DNA of 64,000 bases. It comes from Holophagales bacterium. Its GTDB lineage: Bacteria > Acidobacteriota > Thermoanaerobaculia > Multivoradales > JAGPDF01. The notes under the pieces are model-generated. The model saw only the letters and a program-made list of their open reading frames with translations, ran no database searches and had not been told where the DNA came from. The stretch covers positions 496,001 to 560,000 of the forward strand of contig CP064972.1 of assembly GCA_016699405.1 (NCBI GenBank), given 5' to 3'. The position numbers were made by a program, and so were the translations under genes. Every line of letters begins with the position of its first letter. The stretch's first letter is position 1. Below, in pieces: positions 9,014-16,717 of the stretch.

Positions 9014-12000
9014 TCAAGGCATTAGGTCGACGACCGCCGGCAGACGACGCAGCGAGAGCTCGCCGTCCGGTCCGAGCGGTGCGGCGCGACCGTCGACCGT
9101 CGCGCTCCCCGCCCGGCCGGCGAGCGGCCAGGTCAGGCGCAGCCCGCCGGGCGGAAGCGCCGAATCGGCGTCGAGCTCGTAGCGGACGCCCCCGCCCTGT
9201 CGGGTCAGTCGGTAGCCGAGACTTCCCCACGGCGTCCGCAGACGGTGGATGGCGACCCCGTCCCGGCGCTCCAGCCACCGCGCCGGAATCCCCGCCCCGA
9301 GGACCAGCACGTCCTCGTCGCGGCGTTCGAAGGCGAAGAGATCGAGCAGCGAGCGGACGAAGTCGGTCGCCACCCAACCGTGCGGCAGATCCCCGACGAA
9401 GCGCGCCGCCCGCGGCTCCCGTGCGACGACCTCGGCCCAGGCGTTCCACCCAGTGGGACGGCGATCGCGCAGGAACCAGTCGAGCAGCTCTCCGGCGCGC
9501 TCGCGCCAGCCGAGCCGCGCGAAGGCGCCCACCGAACGGAGCTCGTAGGGGGTGTAGACCTCCCAGGCGCGCCGCCCGTCGCGGCGCGCGGCGAACTCGT
9601 CGGCGTAGCGCGCGAAGGTCGCCTCGACGGCGGCTCGCGGCAACGCCTCGCCGAGACCGCCGGGCTCGAGCAGCGAGGTCGACGAGGTCGCGTCGAAGTC
9701 GCCGAGCTCCACGCAACCGGGGAGCGTCGCGAGGCCGTGCCGCTCCATCGTCTGGGCAAGCGAGGCGACCAGGTCGGCGCGCATCTCGTCGCGACTCGCC
9801 GCGAAGCGGGCGGCGAGCTCCGGCCGTCCGAGCGCCGCGGCGAGCGCGGCGGCGTCGGCGAGGCCACGGTAGGCGAAGGCATCGTCCCAGTACGAGTGCA
9901 TCGGCTTGGCCGAGTAGCCCTCGTGACTGATCGACTCGGGGAGCAGGCCGAAGAAGGGGAGCTTCTCCGGGGAGCGGTAGGCCTCGGTTCGCCGCTCGCC
10001 GCGCAGGCGGTCGATCGCCGCCACCGCGCGCTCGACCGCGGGCAGCATCCGTTCGGCGAACGCCCGGTCGCCGGTGTAGCGATAGACCTCGGCGATCAGG
10101 TGAACGAGCTCGCCGTGCGAGTCGTTCTCCGGCACCGGGTCGGCGCCCCGCCGATCGACACAGCAGGGCACGCGGCCGTCCGGGTACTGGAAGCCGGCGA
10201 ACCACTCGGCGAACTCGCGCACCTCGGCGGCGTGGCCGAGGCGCAGCAGGGCGTCGCCGGTGAGCGCGCCATCGCGGATCCACGATCGCGCATAGGCCCG
10301 CGAGCCGGGCTGGATCGCCGGACCGTCCCGGTGGACGAGGACGAAGCCGAGACTCGAGCGCATCGTCGCGGCGAGCGGCCCGGCCTCGGCCGGCAGGTCG
10401 AGGCGCACCCGGTCGAGCTTCTCGCGCCAGCGCGCCCGCTCGCGCACGAAGCGCTCGTCGAACGAATCGGCGACCGGGGTGGAGGACGGATGGTAGGGCA
10501 CCTCGACGAGAACGTCCCGGCTCTCCCGGGGAGCGAGCACGAACGGCCAGAGGAGCGCCGCCGAGGGCAGACCGGTCTCGTCGGTCGCGGCGCGCAGCGC
10601 GGGGACCTCGCCGCCGGCGAGCCGCACGACGAGCGGACCTTCGTCGAAGGCGCCGACCCCGCAGCGCACCGGCGGCGGCACGGTGGTGAACGACGGACGG
10701 CCGTCGATCGTCACCCCGGCCGCGTCGCAGGCGAGCGAGGCGATCGGGACGACACCGCCGGCGCGGCCGAGGAACTGCTGCGGCGGATTCGCCTGGAACG
10801 GTCGCAGCGCCAGCAGCAGCCGGGCCTCGCGGCGCGCGGCGGCAAGGTTGGTCAGTCGATAGCGCACGACGAGCGCCGAGCTCCCCGCCTCGCCGGTGGC
10901 GAGCGCGGTGACTTCGAGGCGCAGGTCGTCGGCGACCCACTCGACGGTCGGGATCGGCAGGTCGCCGTCGGCGAGCCGCTGGCTCGCCCTGACGTCGGCC
11001 CAGGTCAGAAGCTTGCCGGCCGACCAGAGGAACGGCTCGAGGCTCGGACGACCGTCGCCGAGCTCGATCGCTCCGTCCTCGAGCATCAACGATTCTTCGA
11101 CGTCGCCGTCGACGCCGACCACCGTCCAGTAGACCTGCTCGCCGCCGAAGGCGCGCGGGTAGGTGCCACGCGGCGACTCCGCGGCGATCGTCGAGACGAA
11201 GGCGTTTCGTGTCGAGCCGACGTCGAGCGGACGCACTTGGATTGTCGCGAGGCCGGTGCCCGCTTCCGATTCGAGAATGCGCAGTCGCAGAAAACGGGTC
11301 TCCGTCTCCGGCAGGAGAAGGTCGGTTCGGCCGGCGCCCCCATGGTCGACCCGGCGTACCTCGCTCCACTGCGCTCCGTCGTCCGAGAGATCGAGCGCGA
11401 AGCGGCGCGGCGAGCGGCCCGCGTTCCATCGCAGCGTCAGCCCGCCGAGCTCGCGCGGCTCGCCGAAGTCCACGGCGAGCGTCGCCTCGCCCGGCGCGGC
11501 ACGCCAGGCAGTCGCCGGGTCGGCATCGAGCGCCGCCGCGGCCGGGTACCCGTCGAGCGCCGCGCTCGCCGTCGCCGTCGGCGTGCCCGCGTAGGGATGG
11601 GACGGCGGCAGGGGCACCAGTTCGAGATCGGCGATCCACACGGTGCCTCGCCCACCGTTTCCCGCGGTCACGGCGAGCTCGATCGCCCCGAGGAGACGGG
11701 CCTCCCCTCCCCCGGCGGGACCCCAGGCGAAGCTCACCTGCCGCTTCTTGATGCGCAGGTCGCTCCAGTCGCGCGGAAAGGCGTAGTCGCGCCGCACCGA
11801 CCACCAGACGTTCTCACCCGAGGGATCGACCAGCTTCACTTCGAGGTGGTTGACCGGCGCCTCGGCCCGCAGCTTCAGCCGCAGCTCCCAGTTCTCCGGC
11901 AGCTCGAGCGGCAGCGGCCGGCGCGCCGCGGCCCAACCGCCGCGCCCGTGGAAATCGAAGTCGAGACGGAGGGCGTGAGCGGCGGTCGGCGTCGTCGCGG

Positions 12001-12169
12001 GACCACGGTCGCCCGCGAGGGTGAGGTCCACGCCCTGCGCCGGCACGGCGAGCCAGCGCGACGGCTGAGCGAAGTCGTCGAGGGTGCGACGCTCACCCGT
12101 CGCCGCCGCCGGGGCGGCTGCCAGGACACCGAGCGAGAGGATGGCGAGCCACGCGCCCCGGGCGCTCAT
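9014..12169 (-). CDS. Exported glycosidase with discoidin (F5/8 type C) domain and six-hairpin catalytic domain
   Basis: A 1,051-residue protein with a signal peptide (WLAILSLGVLAAAPAAA). The N-terminal part is a carbohydrate-binding beta-sandwich with WSDLRIKKRQVSF, followed by a discoidin-like domain (about 190-320: DADPATAWRA, VDFGEPRELGGLTLRW, FLRLRILES). The C-terminal 500 residues look like an (alpha/alpha)6-barrel glycosidase: RSWIRDGALTGDALLRLGH, ENDSHGELVHLIAEVYRYTGD and HGWVATDFVRSLLDLFA, reminiscent of GDE_C/GH15/GH63-type folds. I cannot assign a family or linkage. The ATG overlaps the stop of the second ABC permease gene (ATGA, 12166-12169). The longer open frame upstream is antisense-type overrun in the permease region. 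Likely periplasmic or surface removal of side chains or ends of the same glycan. Confidence 0.82.
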   Translation of the reverse strand: MSARGAWLAILSLGVLAAAPAAATGERRTLDDFAQPSRWLAVPAQGVDLTLAGDRGPATTPTAAHALRLDFDFHGRGGWAAARRPLPLELPENWELRLKLRAEAPVNHLEVKLVDPSGENVWWSVRRDYAFPRDWSDLRIKKRQVSFAWGPAGGGEARLLGAIELAVTAGNGGRGTVWIADLELVPLPPSHPYAGTPTATASAALDGYPAAAALDADPATAWRAAPGEATLAVDFGEPRELGGLTLRWNAGRSPRRFALDLSDDGAQWSEVRRVDHGGAGRTDLLLPETETRFLRLRILESEAGTGLATIQVRPLDVGSTRNAFVSTIAAESPRGTYPRAFGGEQVYWTVVGVDGDVEESLMLEDGAIELGDGRPSLEPFLWSAGKLLTWADVRASQRLADGDLPIPTVEWVADDLRLEVTALATGEAGSSALVVRYRLTNLAAARREARLLLALRPFQANPPQQFLGRAGGVVPIASLACDAAGVTIDGRPSFTTVPPPVRCGVGAFDEGPLVVRLAGGEVPALRAATDETGLPSAALLWPFVLAPRESRDVLVEVPYHPSSTPVADSFDERFVRERARWREKLDRVRLDLPAEAGPLAATMRSSLGFVLVHRDGPAIQPGSRAYARSWIRDGALTGDALLRLGHAAEVREFAEWFAGFQYPDGRVPCCVDRRGADPVPENDSHGELVHLIAEVYRYTGDRAFAERMLPAVERAVAAIDRLRGERRTEAYRSPEKLPFFGLLPESISHEGYSAKPMHSYWDDAFAYRGLADAAALAAALGRPELAARFAASRDEMRADLVASLAQTMERHGLATLPGCVELGDFDATSSTSLLEPGGLGEALPRAAVEATFARYADEFAARRDGRRAWEVYTPYELRSVGAFARLGWRERAGELLDWFLRDRRPTGWNAWAEVVAREPRAARFVGDLPHGWVATDFVRSLLDLFAFERRDEDVLVLGAGIPARWLERRDGVAIHRLRTPWGSLGYRLTRQGGGVRYELDADSALPPGGLRLTWPLAGRAGSATVDGRAAPLGPDGELSLRRLPAVVDLMP

Positions 12170-12987
12170 TCCTTGACGCTTCCCATGAGGATCCCTTCGA
12201 GATATTGCCGTTGCACGGCCAGGAAGAGCAGGATCACCGGCGCCACGGTGATCACCGCACCGGCCATCATCAGCTCGGTGTCCTGGACGTGTTCGCCCGA
12301 CAGGTTGGCCAGCGCCACCGGGAGGGTCTGGCGACTCTCCTCGGTCAGGACGACGAGCGGCCACATGAAGTCGTTCCACGCCGAGAGGAAGGTGAAGACC
12401 GCCAGGGTGACGAGGATCGGTCGCAGCGCCGGCAGGACGATCGTCCAGAAGATGCGCAGCTCCGAGGCACCGTCGACCCGCGCGGCGTCGAGCAGCTCGT
12501 CGGGAATGCCGAGGGCGAATTGACGCACCAGGAAGATGCCGAAGACCGACGCGATGCCGGCCACCAGGACACCGCCCATCGAGTTGACCAGGCCGAGCAG
12601 GCGCAGCTCGAGGAAGAGCGGCAGCATCCCCACCTGCGGCGGCACCACCAGCGTCGCGAGCAGAATGGCGAAGAGACGACCCCGCCCGCGGAAGCGCAGC
12701 TTGGCGAAGGCGTAGCCGGCCATCGAGTTGCAGATCAGCGAGACAGCGGTGATCGCGCTGGCGAGGATCAGCGAGTTGCGGAAGCTCCGCCCCAGCGCCA
12801 GGCGCCCGAAGAGGTCGCGATAGTGCTCGAGGGTCGCCGTGCTCGGCAGCAGGCGCGGCGGCAGGGACGCGGCTTCGCCGGTCGGCATCAGCGATGCCGA
12901 GACCATCCAGAGGAGCGGCGCCAGGGTCACGAGGCCGAGCACCAGCAGGGCGCCGTTGACCGCCAGGGTGGCGAGTGGCCGCCTCAT
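12166..12987 (-). CDS. ABC sugar transporter permease (MalG/UgpE type)
   Basis: A 273-residue inner-membrane permease with six predicted membrane segments. The EAA loop, which docks the ATPase, reads DELLDAARVDGASELRIFWTIVLPALRP near residue 180. The C-terminus LAVQRQYLEGILMGSVKE is the MalG-type ending. The start at 12987 overlaps the MalF-type stop by ATGA, and the stop overlaps the glycosidase start likewise. With the MalF-type partner it would form the translocation pore of a carbohydrate-uptake (CUT1) importer. No ATPase gene is present in the operon. Confidence 0.94.
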   Translation of the reverse strand: MRRPLATLAVNGALLVLGLVTLAPLLWMVSASLMPTGEAASLPPRLLPSTATLEHYRDLFGRLALGRSFRNSLILASAITAVSLICNSMAGYAFAKLRFRGRGRLFAILLATLVVPPQVGMLPLFLELRLLGLVNSMGGVLVAGIASVFGIFLVRQFALGIPDELLDAARVDGASELRIFWTIVLPALRPILVTLAVFTFLSAWNDFMWPLVVLTEESRQTLPVALANLSGEHVQDTELMMAGAVITVAPVILLFLAVQRQYLEGILMGSVKE

Positions 12988-13895
12988 CCGCTCCTCCGCC
13001 GCCCGAGCGCCGCCGGCACCGCGCTCGCCGCGAGGATGAGAGCGAAGAGCACGAACGCGATCGCCGCCGCCTGCCCGAGGTTCCACCAGCGGAAGCCCTG
13101 CTGGTACATGAAGAGCGCCACCGACAGGGTCCCGTTGAGCGGACCGCCACGCGTCATCACATACGGCTCGGCGAAGACCTGGAAGAGGCCGACCGTCGTC
13201 AGCACGGTGACGAAGAGGAGCGTCGGCGAGAGCATCGGCAGGGTGATCGAGGTGAGCTGTCGCCACCAGCCGGCGCCGTCGATTCGCGCCGCCTCGTAGA
13301 GCGAATCCGGGATCGCCGCCAGACCGGCGACGAGGATCACCAGGCCGTAGCCGAAGCTCCGCCAGAGCGACATCAGGACGATCGCCAGCAGCGCCCAGCG
13401 CGGATCGCCGAGCCAGTCGACGGCGGGCAGTCCGAGCAGGTCGAGCCCGCGATTGAGCAACCCGTAGCGCGGGTGGTAGAGGTAGCGGAAGACCACCGCC
13501 GCGGCGACGAGCGTCGTCACCACCGGGGCGAAGAAGACGGTGCGCCAGATCCCCCGCAGCCGCGCCAGTCGCGAGTGGACGAGCAGCGCGCCGCCGAGCG
13601 AGGCGAGGAGGGTCAGCGGCGCCCCGAGCCCGACGAAGAGGAGCGTGTTGCCGAGCGCCTTCCAGAAGACGGGGTCGCCGAGCAGGCGGGTGTAGTTGCC
13701 CAGGCCGACGAAACGCGCGTTGGTCGGGTCGGCGACCGCGTAGAGATCGAAGTCGGTGAGCGAGAGGGCCAGTCCGCCGAGCACCGGCAGGGCGAAGAAG
13801 AGGGCGATCGCCGCGAGCGCCGGTGCGAGGAGGATCCAGGCGGCCCGCGCTTCGTAGGGCGTGCCGTTGCCGAGGGTGCGACCGTCCTTGGCCAT
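12984..13895 (-). CDS. ABC sugar transporter permease (MalF/UgpA type)
   Basis: A 303-residue permease with six membrane segments; the first follows a short cytoplasmic N-terminus (YEARAAWILLAPALAAIALFF). The EAA loop is SLYEAARIDGAGWWRQLTSITLPML, and the motif FAEPYVMTRGGP near residue 250 is a hallmark of CUT1 MalF/UgpA/LacF proteins. It starts 2 bases after the stop of the binding-protein gene and is coupled to the next permease by ATGA. It imports the glycan breakdown products as a heterodimer with the product of the next gene. Confidence 0.94.
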   Translation of the reverse strand: MAKDGRTLGNGTPYEARAAWILLAPALAAIALFFALPVLGGLALSLTDFDLYAVADPTNARFVGLGNYTRLLGDPVFWKALGNTLLFVGLGAPLTLLASLGGALLVHSRLARLRGIWRTVFFAPVVTTLVAAAVVFRYLYHPRYGLLNRGLDLLGLPAVDWLGDPRWALLAIVLMSLWRSFGYGLVILVAGLAAIPDSLYEAARIDGAGWWRQLTSITLPMLSPTLLFVTVLTTVGLFQVFAEPYVMTRGGPLNGTLSVALFMYQQGFRWWNLGQAAAIAFVLFALILAASAVPAALGRRRSG

Positions 13896-13897
13896 GG

Positions 13898-15202
13898 TCA
13901 GTCGCGCCGCCGGCCGGTCGCGGCGCGCTCGCGCAGCCACCGCCGCTTCTCGAGGATGCGGTCGACGTCGTGGTCGAGCGCCGCCAGGCCCTCGTCGAGG
14001 GTCCGTGCACCGCGCATCACCGCCTCGGCGTGATCGGCGATCTTGGTGGCGATCTGCTCCCACTCCGGCACCTTCGGTGTCGCCCGCACGACGGCGAGCT
14101 GCGCGGCGAAGGCGGCGGTGCGCGGCTCGCTGGCGAGGCCGGTCGCCTCCCAGACGGAGCGGCGGGCCGGCAGGTTCCCCGTCAGCTCGTGGAAGCGCGC
14201 CTGCTGCTCCGGCTCGGCGAGGTAGGCGAGCCAGCTCCAGGCCGCCTCGCTGGCGCGCGCCGAGCGGAAGAGCACCAGGCTCGAGCCGCCGGCCAACGAG
14301 ACCCCGGGCCCGCCGCTCGCCTCGTCGGGTGCTGGCAGCGGCGCGGTCGCCCAGCGATCCTGCATCGCCTCCGGCAGGCGACGGCGGAACTCGCCGAGGT
14401 TCCACGGCCCGGTGATGACCATCGCGAAGTAGCCCTCGGCGAACTGCTGATAGAGATTCGACAGCCCCGAGAGCGTCAGCGGCGGCGCCAGCCCGGAGGC
14501 GTACAGATCGAGATAGAACGCCATCGCACGGCGGAAGCGCGGATCGGCGAAGGCGCCGCGCGTGCCCTCCTCCCGCAGCAGCTCGGATCCGGCCTGCATC
14601 GCCAGGATGACCGGCTGGGCCCACTCGTCGATCGGCAGCAGGATCGCGTAACGGTCCGGACCCAGCGCTTTGACCGCGACCATCGCCGCACGCCATTCCG
14701 CCCAGGTGCGGGGCGGCTCGGGATAACCGGCCTGGGCCAGGAGGTCGCGACGATAGAAAAGGAGTCGCGTGTCGACGTACCAGGGGACTCCCCAGGTCTG
14801 GCCGTCGAGCACGTTCGTCTCCCAGATGCCGGCGAAGAAGTCGTCGACCGGGATCGTCCCGGGGAGTCGCGCGTCGAGCGGTGCGAGGGCGCCGAGGGCG
14901 ACGAACTCGGGGATCCAGCTGTTGCCGAGCTGCGCAGCGTCCGGCATCGTTCCGCCGACGAAGGCGGTGAGCAGCTTCTCGTGCGCTGCCGTCCACGGCA
15001 CCTGCTGCACCTCGACACGCCACTGCGGATGGCGCCGCTCGAAGGCGGGGACGAGCTCGCGCACCACCTCGCCCTCGCGCCCGAAGGCCCAGAAGCGGAC
15101 GACCGTGCGAGCGTCACCCGCCGCCTGGCCGCATCCGAGGACCAGGACGCTGCCGAGAAGGGCGGCGAGGGCGAGGCCTAGCGCTGGGGCGCGTCGAGCC
15201 AT
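13898..15202 (-). CDS. ABC sugar-binding lipoprotein (family 1 extracellular solute-binding protein)
   Basis: A 434-residue binding protein with a lipoprotein signal: hydrophobic LGLALAALLGSVLVLGC with lipobox LVLGC, the Cys near residue 24, so it is anchored to the membrane. The mature part begins VVRFWAFGREGEVVRELVPAFERRHP and has WGVPWYVDTRLLFYRRDLL, MVITGPWNLGEFRR and GGSSLVLFR, all standard for MalE/UgpB-like carbohydrate-binding proteins. Start at 15202, chosen for its signal peptide, overlaps the GH144-like gene end by 25 bases; the longer frame upstream is a shadow of that gene. It delivers oligosaccharides to the two permeases immediately downstream. Confidence 0.93.
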   Translation of the reverse strand: MARRAPALGLALAALLGSVLVLGCGQAAGDARTVVRFWAFGREGEVVRELVPAFERRHPQWRVEVQQVPWTAAHEKLLTAFVGGTMPDAAQLGNSWIPEFVALGALAPLDARLPGTIPVDDFFAGIWETNVLDGQTWGVPWYVDTRLLFYRRDLLAQAGYPEPPRTWAEWRAAMVAVKALGPDRYAILLPIDEWAQPVILAMQAGSELLREEGTRGAFADPRFRRAMAFYLDLYASGLAPPLTLSGLSNLYQQFAEGYFAMVITGPWNLGEFRRRLPEAMQDRWATAPLPAPDEASGGPGVSLAGGSSLVLFRSARASEAAWSWLAYLAEPEQQARFHELTGNLPARRSVWEATGLASEPRTAAFAAQLAVVRATPKVPEWEQIATKIADHAEAVMRGARTLDEGLAALDHDVDRILEKRRWLRERAATGRRRD

Positions 15203-16713
15203 CCGCCGGTGAAGCCGGCGCGCTCGAGGCCGCGCCGCAAGTGCGGGTTGCGGCGCATCACGCGCCAGACGAGGTCGGAGCGGTAGTTCTCCACCATCGC
15301 GAGGATCGGCCCCTGGTCGAGGCCGAGGTAGTCGGTGTCGTACCAGCCGTGGCCGGGAACCACCCGCCCATGATGGACCGGAACGTCCACGAAATCGAAC
15401 GTCGGGTTGAAGGCGTCGAGGAAGCCGTAGCGGCCGTAGAGCGCCTCTCCGTGCTGTTGTCTCAGGGCCGCGAGGGTCGGAAGCACGACCTCCGGGGCGA
15501 AAGCGACCGAGCCGGCGACGGCCATCGGCGTCAGCGTGCCGTCGTCGATCGCGAAGTCGGGACCGACGCCGCGACCCGCATAGGTCCAGAAGCGACGCGT
15601 CTCGCCGTTGACGGTGAGCTCGACGTCGGCAGGGCCGTCGCAGGCCGACACGCCCCAGCTCTCGGCGCCGAGTCCCTTCCATCCACGCGGATTGGCGATG
15701 GCCCAGGCGCGCTGCGCCAGCGCGGCCCGTCGCGAGTTCTCGAAGTAGTCGAAGCCGAGGCGACGACCGACCGCGTCGCGGATGCCGCGGAAGTCGACCC
15801 AGACGTGGCTGAACTGGTGACCGAAGAGCGGCGCGAAGTCGAGGTACTCCTGGCCGTGGAAACGGACGAGCCGGTACGGTCGCGTCCACTCCTCCCAGGC
15901 ATCGGGGTCGATCGGATGGGTCGGCGAGCCGAGGGCGAGCAGATAGACGATCATCGCCTCGTTGTAGCCGCGCCAGTCGGAACGGATGAAGCCGGTCTCC
16001 GGGTGCCAGCCGTGCGAGATCGCCGGAGGATTCGGTCGCGCCCACTCCCATTCGACACGCCGGTAGAGCCGTTCGGCTAGGTCGCGGATCTCACGCTCGA
16101 CTGGGTTGTCGCGGTCGAAATAGCCCCGGCTGAAGAGCGCTCCGGCGACGAGCAGCGAGGTGTCGACGGTGGAGAGCTCGACCCTCTCGAAGCGCTGACC
16201 GGTCTCCGGGTCGAGGAAGTGGTAGAAGAAGCCGCGATAGCCGGCATTGCCACGCGGCTCGGGCCCCTGGGGCAGCTCGACGAGGAAGCGCAGGGTGCGT
16301 CGCGTGCGCTCGGCTGCCGCCTCCCGCGACACGTAGCCGCGTTCGGCACCGATACCGTAGGCGTTGAAGGCGTAGCCGATCGCCGCGACGCTCGAGAAGG
16401 AGCGGGTCGGCCAGCGATCCGGCACCAGCAGGGTCTCCGGGTTCGCCGTCTCCCAGAAGAAGTCGAAGGTCCGCCGCTCGAGGTCGTCGAGCAGCGACGC
16501 GACGGCCGCCGGCGCCATCGGCACCGCCGGGGCAACCGCCGGCGGCCGGGCAGCCGGGGGCTCGGACTGCCGCGCCGTGCCGCAGCCGAGGCCCTGGAGG
16601 AGAAACGCGAGTAGGAAGAAACCGCACGCCCGCCGGAAGAGCAGGAGGAGGTTGCTCCTCCGGCGGGCGCGCCCGGCCGGCGACGGACGAAGGTTCTGAC
16701 CGTCGCCGGCCAT
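15178..16713 (-). CDS. GH144-like / glycoamylase-domain lipoprotein (candidate endo-beta-1,2-glucanase)
   Basis: A 511-residue protein with an N-terminal membrane/lipoprotein signal (FFLLAFLLQGLGCGTA, lipobox LQGLGC with Cys near 44) and a Pro/Ala linker. The rest is the glycoamylase-like (alpha/alpha)6 domain: LERRTFDFFWETANPETLLVPDRWP, SSVAAIGYAFNAYGIGAERGY, RGYNEAMIVYLLALGSPTHPI and WVDFRGIRDAVGRRLGFDYFENSRRA. That domain defines the family of bacterial endo-beta-1,2-glucanases (GH144). Family membership is strong; beta-1,2-glucan specificity is inferred from the family and from the GH94 phosphorylase in the same operon. It starts 4 bases after the Oar receptor stop. Its catalytic acid residues cannot be assigned with confidence by eye. 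Confidence 0.85.
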   Translation of the reverse strand: MAGDGQNLRPSPAGRARRRSNLLLLFRRACGFFLLAFLLQGLGCGTARQSEPPAARPPAVAPAVPMAPAAVASLLDDLERRTFDFFWETANPETLLVPDRWPTRSFSSVAAIGYAFNAYGIGAERGYVSREAAAERTRRTLRFLVELPQGPEPRGNAGYRGFFYHFLDPETGQRFERVELSTVDTSLLVAGALFSRGYFDRDNPVEREIRDLAERLYRRVEWEWARPNPPAISHGWHPETGFIRSDWRGYNEAMIVYLLALGSPTHPIDPDAWEEWTRPYRLVRFHGQEYLDFAPLFGHQFSHVWVDFRGIRDAVGRRLGFDYFENSRRAALAQRAWAIANPRGWKGLGAESWGVSACDGPADVELTVNGETRRFWTYAGRGVGPDFAIDDGTLTPMAVAGSVAFAPEVVLPTLAALRQQHGEALYGRYGFLDAFNPTFDFVDVPVHHGRVVPGHGWYDTDYLGLDQGPILAMVENYRSDLVWRVMRRNPHLRRGLERAGFTGGWLDAPQR

Positions 16714-16717
16714 GACG

